Shown: piece by piece, positions 44,489 to 49,290 of the stretch | How positions within the stretch are numbered: position 1 is the first letter of the stretch | Layout of the letters: every line of letters begins with the position of its first letter | Assembly: GCA_902589475.1 (NCBI GenBank) | Contig: CACITD010000014.1 | Coordinates: 1 to 49,290 of the forward strand | DNA: 49,290 bases | Direction: 5' to 3' | From: an uncultured Alphaproteobacteria bacterium | GTDB lineage: Bacteria > Pseudomonadota > Alphaproteobacteria > Thalassobaculales > Thalassobaculaceae | The notes under the pieces: generated by a model | Database searches by the model: none | What the model was told of the DNA's origin: nothing | What the model saw: the letters and a program-made list of their open reading frames with translations, nothing else | Program-made: the position numbers and the translations under genes

Positions 44489-44684
44489 ATAGACTTTAGA
44501 CAATCTGATTTCTTAGAAAGTTATATTTGAAAAAAAAAGTTCCCTCAATACGACGCTGTTATCTTTTAGGTTTTTTTGAGTAAAATAATTAAATGAAGCG
44601 ATACCCAACAATTTTTCTATAAATCGGCAATAACTTCTTAATTCACTAAATCTAACTGTTTCAACAACTTCTCCAGCGAAAACG

Positions 44685-45863
44685 TTAAGACAAACTCTCG
44701 TTATCTTTCATCATAGATCGCGCTATGTTCCCTTGCTGCACTTGACTTGCACCCTCGAAAATTCTGAACAACCGGACATCTCTAAAAAGGCGCGGCACGT
44801 CTGATAAATCTTCCATATAGCCCAAACCACCCATCACCTGGACAGCCCGATCCGCAACGCGCGAGACCATCTCTGAACAAAATAGTTTAGCCGACGCGAT
44901 GTCTATAAAGGGTATTTGATCACCGGCATCAAATTGTTTAGCACAATCTAAACACAAGGCACGCCCAGCTGCCATCTCAGCTCGACTATCCGCTAGCATA
45001 GCCGCTATTTGACCAAACTCACCAATTCGTTTTCCAAACTGCTCACGTTTAGATGCATATTCGGTCATCTCTGTTATAAGTCTGATTGCTTGGCCAACGC
45101 AGGTAGCAGCTACATGTAAACGAGCATGGTTTATTCCTCTCAATGCAGCTTTTAGCCCTCTTCCCTCCTGTCCTCCAACGATCGAATCCGCCGGAACTTC
45201 GCAATTTTCAAACCACACATAACATGCATGGCTTCCCTCATTACCTAACATTTTTGGAGGATCACCTACTCTAATTCCATCTAGTGTAGCATCTACTAGA
45301 AATGCCGAAATGCCGTTGGAGCCGGTTGAAGATGGATCTGTTCTAGCCATAACTAAAAAAACATCCGCTTGTGGAGCATTCGTTATATAACGCTTCTCGC
45401 CATTTATAATCCACCCATCATTACCATGCCTTTTCGCGGTCGTTTTTAAAGAACCCGCATCAGATCCGGCTTCCGGTTCTGTCAAAGCAAAGGCACCAGT
45501 GCAAAGCCCCCTTGCCATTTTTGGTAAGTATTTTTCCTTCTGTTCCTCCGTAGCGAAATCCAATACCGCTTGAGATGTAAGGCCTATTGTCGTCGAGAAC
45601 CTTGATCTGTAAACACACGACGCCTGACAAAATTCAAAAGTTAATCGGACCTGCTCTTCCATCGAAAGACCGAGCCCCCCATACTCGATAGGTATCGAAA
45701 TTCCAAACAACCCCATATCTCGAAGAGCGTCTGTCAAATCGTCTGGAATACCCTCTTCAAGAGAGAGTCGATCCTCTGAGGCAATAAGTAGTGTTTGTGA
45801 TAACTCTCGAACAGCTTTTCTATACTCTTCAAAAGTTTCATATTTATCGAGAATCAATTTCAT
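44685..45863 (-). CDS. Acyl-CoA dehydrogenase
   Basis: A 392-residue FAD enzyme of the acyl-CoA dehydrogenase family. It shows FALTEPEAGSDAGSLKTTA (FAD and substrate loop), GEKRYITNAPQADVFLVMART, and the C-terminal catalytic Glu at about 370 in FRIFEGASQVQ. AAGRALCLDCAKQFD and VQVMGGLGYMED form the helical bundle. It would oxidise an acyl-CoA to the enoyl-CoA; the chain type is unknown. AGGAG directly abuts the ATG with no spacer, so initiation at the TTG two codons later (45857) is possible. The next gene upstream is the epoxide-hydrolase-like gene, with 61 bases between. Confidence 0.92.
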   Translation of the reverse strand: MKLILDKYETFEEYRKAVRELSQTLLIASEDRLSLEEGIPDDLTDALRDMGLFGISIPIEYGGLGLSMEEQVRLTFEFCQASCVYRSRFSTTIGLTSQAVLDFATEEQKEKYLPKMARGLCTGAFALTEPEAGSDAGSLKTTAKRHGNDGWIINGEKRYITNAPQADVFLVMARTDPSSTGSNGISAFLVDATLDGIRVGDPPKMLGNEGSHACYVWFENCEVPADSIVGGQEGRGLKAALRGINHARLHVAATCVGQAIRLITEMTEYASKREQFGKRIGEFGQIAAMLADSRAEMAAGRALCLDCAKQFDAGDQIPFIDIASAKLFCSEMVSRVADRAVQVMGGLGYMEDLSDVPRLFRDVRLFRIFEGASQVQQGNIARSMMKDNESLS

Positions 45864-45924
45864 CTCCTAAAACATTATTAAAATTTTGGGTATTTAATTA
45901 GGTTAGCTCTATGAGCTGGTATCA

Positions 45925-46818
45925 TTAAGAATTACCAAGTCGCTTGGCGTCAAGTAAAGCTTTCGCCCAGTCTGAAGGCTTTTCTTGAGGAAGATTATGT
46001 CCTGCGCGCGCAAACTGCCTATATTCATAAGGTCCGCAAAACTTTTCCGAATGGCTTTTCGTAGATCCACTCACACCGTCGCTACTCCCATCAATGCAAA
46101 TAGCGGGAACCAAAATTTTTGGTTGTGCTGCTAATCGCCTTTCAATATCTGCAAACTCAGGGTCACCAGCGACTAGCCCATACCTATGGCGATATGAATG
46201 GATCACCACGTCAACAAAGTCCAAATTATCGAAAGAACTAGCAGTTTGTTCAAATTCTTCTGGTGTGAATTTCCAATCCGGAGACCACATAGTCCACAAG
46301 AGCTTGGCAAGATCACGCCGGTTCTTCTCAAGTCCTTTACGTCCTCTCTCATTATGAAAGTAATATTGGTACCAATATGCCGCCTCAGCTTTTGGTTTTG
46401 CCGGTTCACTCGACTTTGATATATCCTGAATATTGTATGAATTACCAGACACCAATGCTGTGACCCGTTCCGGCCATAGAGCGGAGACTACGCACGCAGC
46501 CCTACCACCCCAGTCATAACCGCCTAGAACCGCGCTTTTAATGTTCAAAGCATTCATGAAACTTAGAAGGTCTGAACCAAAGGCAGCTTGCTCGCCGGAC
46601 CTAATAACATCGTCTGATAGGAAACTTGTTGCACCATATCCGCGCATATAGGGAACGATAACTCTAGCTCCATGCGTCTGCAGGATTGAAGCTGATTCAG
46701 TATAAGCATGAACATCATACGGGAAACCGTGTAATAGTATACAAGGCCATCCAGCTGGAGAACCATATTCCAGATATCCAACCTCAAGAACTCCCGCCTC
46801 TATTTTCTTAATGTCCAT
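45925..46818 (-). CDS. Alpha/beta hydrolase, epoxide hydrolase/dehalogenase-like
   Basis: A 297-residue alpha/beta hydrolase with an aspartate nucleophile: GYDWGGR, Asp at about 102. HGFPYDV gives the oxyanion loop, and YMRGYGAT the turn after strand 4. His in RAGHNLPQEKP and Asp in DGSSDGVSG probably complete the charge relay. An Asp nucleophile indicates epoxide hydrolase or haloacid/haloalkane dehalogenase rather than an esterase; a cap domain with several Trp and Tyr residues (about 150-200) fits either. The ATG at 46818 is used; a TTG at 46830 lies upstream. Confidence 0.85.
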   Translation of the reverse strand: MDIKKIEAGVLEVGYLEYGSPAGWPCILLHGFPYDVHAYTESASILQTHGARVIVPYMRGYGATSFLSDDVIRSGEQAAFGSDLLSFMNALNIKSAVLGGYDWGGRAACVVSALWPERVTALVSGNSYNIQDISKSSEPAKPKAEAAYWYQYYFHNERGRKGLEKNRRDLAKLLWTMWSPDWKFTPEEFEQTASSFDNLDFVDVVIHSYRHRYGLVAGDPEFADIERRLAAQPKILVPAICIDGSSDGVSGSTKSHSEKFCGPYEYRQFARAGHNLPQEKPSDWAKALLDAKRLGNS

Positions 46819-46920
46819 AACTGGTTCCAAGCCTGTTTCTTATCATCGCTTTTTAAAGCTATCTACTTTTCTTCCAATCATAGCCAACTGGAAGAAAATA
46901 CATTACCACACGGCTTTAGG

Positions 46921-47490
46921 TCAAAACCGATATAACACATGCTCCGACAGTGGGTCTCGATGATCTAACTGGGGATGCATAAAATTTTCTTCTGGATTAC
47001 TCGTCATCCCAAGTTTTTCCATTACCCGCCAGGATCTTTTATTATTTTTTGCAGTGATTGCTAAAATTTCTGGCAATTTTAGACACTCAAAACCATACCG
47101 CGTCACCTTCTTGGCGGCCTCTGTAGCTAGACCTTGTCCCCAATACTCCCAAGAAAGTCGCCAAGCTAATTCTACGTTAGGTGTAAAATACGCATCAAAA
47201 CTAAAGTATTTTAGCCCAACAAACCCTATAAATTTATTTGCAGACCGAAGTTCTACTGCAAAGAGTCCAAACCCAAAATCTCTAAAATGTGATTGTATTT
47301 TATCTAGTGACGCCAATGTTTCCTCCCGTGTTATCACGTTAGGAAGGAATTCACAGACCCTAGGGTCCGCGTTTAATAAAACAAATGGCTCTATATCTTC
47401 TCGATTCCAGTTTCTTAAAATGAGCCTCGGCGTTTCAAGATTTTTTATATATGTTTCGTTGTTCACGACAAATTTCTTTTGATACGCCAT
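46921..47490 (-). CDS. GNAT family N-acetyltransferase (RimJ/RimL type)
   Basis: A 189-residue acetyltransferase. LETPRLILRNWNREDIEPFVLL opens the domain as in RimJ/RimL-type proteins; LAWRLSWEYWGQGLATEAAKKVTRYGFE holds the acetyl-CoA loop (GQGLATEA), and ITAKNNKRSWRVMEKLGM is the typical end. The substrate could be a protein N-terminus or a small molecule. The ATG start overlaps the end of the RraA gene by 28 bases. A GTG at 47466 would overlap the RraA stop as GTGA and shorten the protein by eight residues, so the start is uncertain. Confidence 0.85.
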   Translation of the reverse strand: MAYQKKFVVNNETYIKNLETPRLILRNWNREDIEPFVLLNADPRVCEFLPNVITREETLASLDKIQSHFRDFGFGLFAVELRSANKFIGFVGLKYFSFDAYFTPNVELAWRLSWEYWGQGLATEAAKKVTRYGFECLKLPEILAITAKNNKRSWRVMEKLGMTSNPEENFMHPQLDHRDPLSEHVLYRF

Positions 47491-48176
47491 TCTTTATACT
47501 TAGAAACATTCTCCTCATTTGGCGGATAATGGCCTGGAATTTCAGCGCCATTTCTTACTTGCTCTAGAATAAAAACTTCGTGTATTTCCTGTTCTAGTCC
47601 GTCATTTGCTATTTCCTCAGCTATAGCTTTTGGAACAACGACAACGCCGTCATTATCAGCTATTATCCAGTCACCTGGGATAACAGCTACTCCTCCGCAA
47701 CCAATCGGCACTTCTAATTCGCCGTCAGATAAATTAGCAACGGAAGCCGGAGCAGCAGCACCCGGACACCAAACCGGCAAGCCAGAGGCCATGACGCCGT
47801 CCGCGTCTCTAACATTTGCATCGCTAACCAACCCAGCAATCCCTCTTACTTGAAGTCTAGTAGCAAGGATATCACCGATAGCCGCACCGTCTCCCCGTCC
47901 AAGCGCATCAACAACCAAAATATAGCCCGGAGGACATTCTTCTATTGCTCTACGCTGTGCTAAGTCTGTACGCTTTAGAATATCGGGACCATTTAAATCC
48001 TCTCTTCCAGGTATAAAACGTAATGTGTAGGCGGGGCCTGCAATCCTTTCTTGCGATTGGCTGAGTGGCTTCGGCCCATGCATCCAGATTGATTTGATGC
48101 CTCTTTTTAACAACTGCATGGTGAGTGTAGCCGTAGATATTTTTTTAAATTTATCGGCAAGTTCTTTATCAACCAT
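47463..48176 (-). CDS. RraA family protein, possible HMG/oxaloacetate aldolase
   Basis: A 237-residue RraA-like protein. The family motif is visible as GLVSDANVRDADGVMASGLPVW, where Arg and Asp of VRD would bind substrate and metal, and GDWIIADNDGVVVVPK near the C-terminus. Family members are 4-hydroxy-4-methyl-2-oxoglutarate/oxaloacetate aldolases or RNase E inhibitors. The extra N-terminal and C-terminal residues fit the aldolase-type branch of about 220-240 residues. The ATG has a strong GGGAG site six bases upstream. It is divergent from an aminotransferase gene and overlaps the GNAT gene. Confidence 0.86.
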   Translation of the reverse strand: MVDKELADKFKKISTATLTMQLLKRGIKSIWMHGPKPLSQSQERIAGPAYTLRFIPGREDLNGPDILKRTDLAQRRAIEECPPGYILVVDALGRGDGAAIGDILATRLQVRGIAGLVSDANVRDADGVMASGLPVWCPGAAAPASVANLSDGELEVPIGCGGVAVIPGDWIIADNDGVVVVPKAIAEEIANDGLEQEIHEVFILEQVRNGAEIPGHYPPNEENVSKYKEWRIKRNLS

Positions 48177-48393
48177 ACTTCACTCCCTGATTTCCATTCC
48201 GACAATATTAAAACACAGTATCGAACCTGATATAATAAAAGAAGTCCTCTTACTCTAGCATGCTTCGTTCGGTATATTACGTATAAGGAGTTATAACAGA
48301 CTTTTAACCATTAGGATGGTAGCTTGTTTCTTCTAACTTACCGCAGGTCGGCTTGGTTTTTTAAAAACATTAAAAAATTCTTGGGATTAGCAA

Positions 48394-49290
48394 ATGGAAA
48401 ATCACAATCTTCCAGTACCACGAAGTGACTTCATAGGCATTGAAAATACTATACATCTTGCCACCGGTGGCGAACCACCTTTACTTGCTAGACATAGGAA
48501 TGCGTTTGAGAAATTTGCAAAAGATAAAGCTCAGGGAATGCCAGGTTATATGCGGCACTGGGAGCAAGTTGAGGCGGCGCGTTCGAAATTAGCTGATTTT
48601 TTTACCCTTAATCCAGAAGACATTGGTCTAATAGGGAATGCATCTGAAGGGATCGTGAAGGTTCTATCTAGTATCGATTGGAACGAGGGTGACAACGTCG
48701 TGGTTTCTGAATTGGATTATACGTCCGGCCGTTATGCGCTTGGGAATCTTAAAAGGCGGGGAGTAAAAGTAAGAATGGTTCCAGTAACAGGCTGGTACAT
48801 CAATACAGACGATTTGAGAAACGCATGTGACGATAAAACACGCGTTGTCTATATCAGTCAGGTTAATGCAACCACGGGACAATTTATTGACATAGCCAAT
48901 TTATCAAAATATTTGGAGCCATCGAACGCTTACTTAATCTTAGATGCAAGCCATGCGCTCGGCGTTGTTCCGATACAGGGGCACCTCGCTGATTTTACGG
49001 TAAGTTCTTGTTACAAGTTTGCACTAGGTATCCACGAAGGTATCTTTGCATGGAACCAATCAAGGACCCGCGACTTTATACCATTTGGCGTTGGGTGGTC
49101 GTCTGCAACAGCTGGTGAAAAAAGAGATGAGTTTTTTTTGAAACCCGGTGCAAAACGAGTTGAATACGGAAATGCTGGTCATCTAGGAGCCTATCTACTA
49201 AATGAGTCACTCGATTACCTAAATAATTTTGGAATAGAAAAAATATCTAGTCATGCCCGAGAGATGTGCAAGAAACTAATAGAGGGTTTA
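48394..49290 (+). CDS. Class V aminotransferase, N-terminal part (3' end outside window)
   Basis: The frame runs from an ATG at 48394 to the end of the window without a stop, giving 299 residues. It matches PLP-dependent class V aminotransferases (NifS/SufS-like fold): NASEGIVKVLSS near residue 81, QVNATTGQFIDI, the cofactor Asp in YLILDASHALGV, and the Schiff-base Lys in SSCYKFALG. The region NAGHLGAYLLNESLDYL follows, as in the family. The substrate cannot be told; desulfurase, aminotransferase and kynureninase-type members share this pattern. GGGA lies seven bases before the ATG. It is divergent from RraA, with 217 bases between. Confidence 0.87.
   Translation, partial: MENHNLPVPRSDFIGIENTIHLATGGEPPLLARHRNAFEKFAKDKAQGMPGYMRHWEQVEAARSKLADFFTLNPEDIGLIGNASEGIVKVLSSIDWNEGDNVVVSELDYTSGRYALGNLKRRGVKVRMVPVTGWYINTDDLRNACDDKTRVVYISQVNATTGQFIDIANLSKYLEPSNAYLILDASHALGVVPIQGHLADFTVSSCYKFALGIHEGIFAWNQSRTRDFIPFGVGWSSATAGEKRDEFFLKPGAKRVEYGNAGHLGAYLLNESLDYLNNFGIEKISSHAREMCKKLIEGL

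Overview
The window looks like a chromosome segment from a fairly A+T-rich alphaproteobacterium, probably a free-living and perhaps marine heterotroph. The class call rests on gene content: DUF2794 and DUF3126 proteins (families largely confined to Alphaproteobacteria), the der-bamB-TPR/YfgM-like block, the radA-cvpA-SDR order, and a DivK-like single-domain receiver. The marine lifestyle is inference from the mix of catabolic and sulfur-related enzymes. No tRNA, rRNA, CRISPR array, integrase or insertion sequence was recognised.

Layout. 1-10 kb is mostly housekeeping: the 3' part of radA, cvpA and an SDR on the plus strand (purF, the usual gene between the last two, is absent); then a small basic protein, der, bamB and a TPR/YfgM-like protein on the minus strand; then DUF2794, a PilZ protein, an unknown membrane protein, DUF3126, trhO and a glutathione transferase on the plus strand. 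10-15.3 kb holds a LysE/ArgO exporter, an FMN-dependent alpha-hydroxy-acid oxidase, a CbiX chelatase with a His-rich tandem repeat, and an IlvD/Edd dehydratase.

15.3-33.6 kb is an accessory catabolic stretch with frequent strand switches. It has two LLM flavin monooxygenases (one SsuD-like), an FAD oxidoreductase, an SMR exporter, a sulfatase interrupted by one in-frame TGA, an acyl-CoA ligase, a dienelactone hydrolase, an orphan CoxL-type molybdenum hydroxylase large subunit, a PhzF-like protein, a Baeyer-Villiger monooxygenase, an MFS carrier, an SDR with Phe in the catalytic Tyr position, an alpha/beta hydrolase, a DapA-family aldolase and a 2OG-Fe(II) oxygenase. Together they could oxidise, ring-open and activate organic substrates, but no single pathway can be read with confidence.

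33.7-41.3 kb is a signalling locus on the minus strand. A giant cytoplasmic hybrid histidine kinase with ten tandem PAS-like units, HisKA/HATPase and two receivers is followed, almost without gaps, by a DivK-like receiver, a receiver-class III nucleotidyl cyclase, and a DUF3750 protein. This is the most unusual part of the window.

41.7-49.3 kb carries a duplicated carboxymuconolactone-decarboxylase-fold protein coupled to a sterol-desaturase-family hydroxylase, a class I fructose-bisphosphate aldolase, an acyl-CoA dehydrogenase, an epoxide-hydrolase-like protein, a GNAT acetyltransferase overlapping an RraA-family gene, and, divergent from these, the 5' part of a class V aminotransferase that runs off the end.
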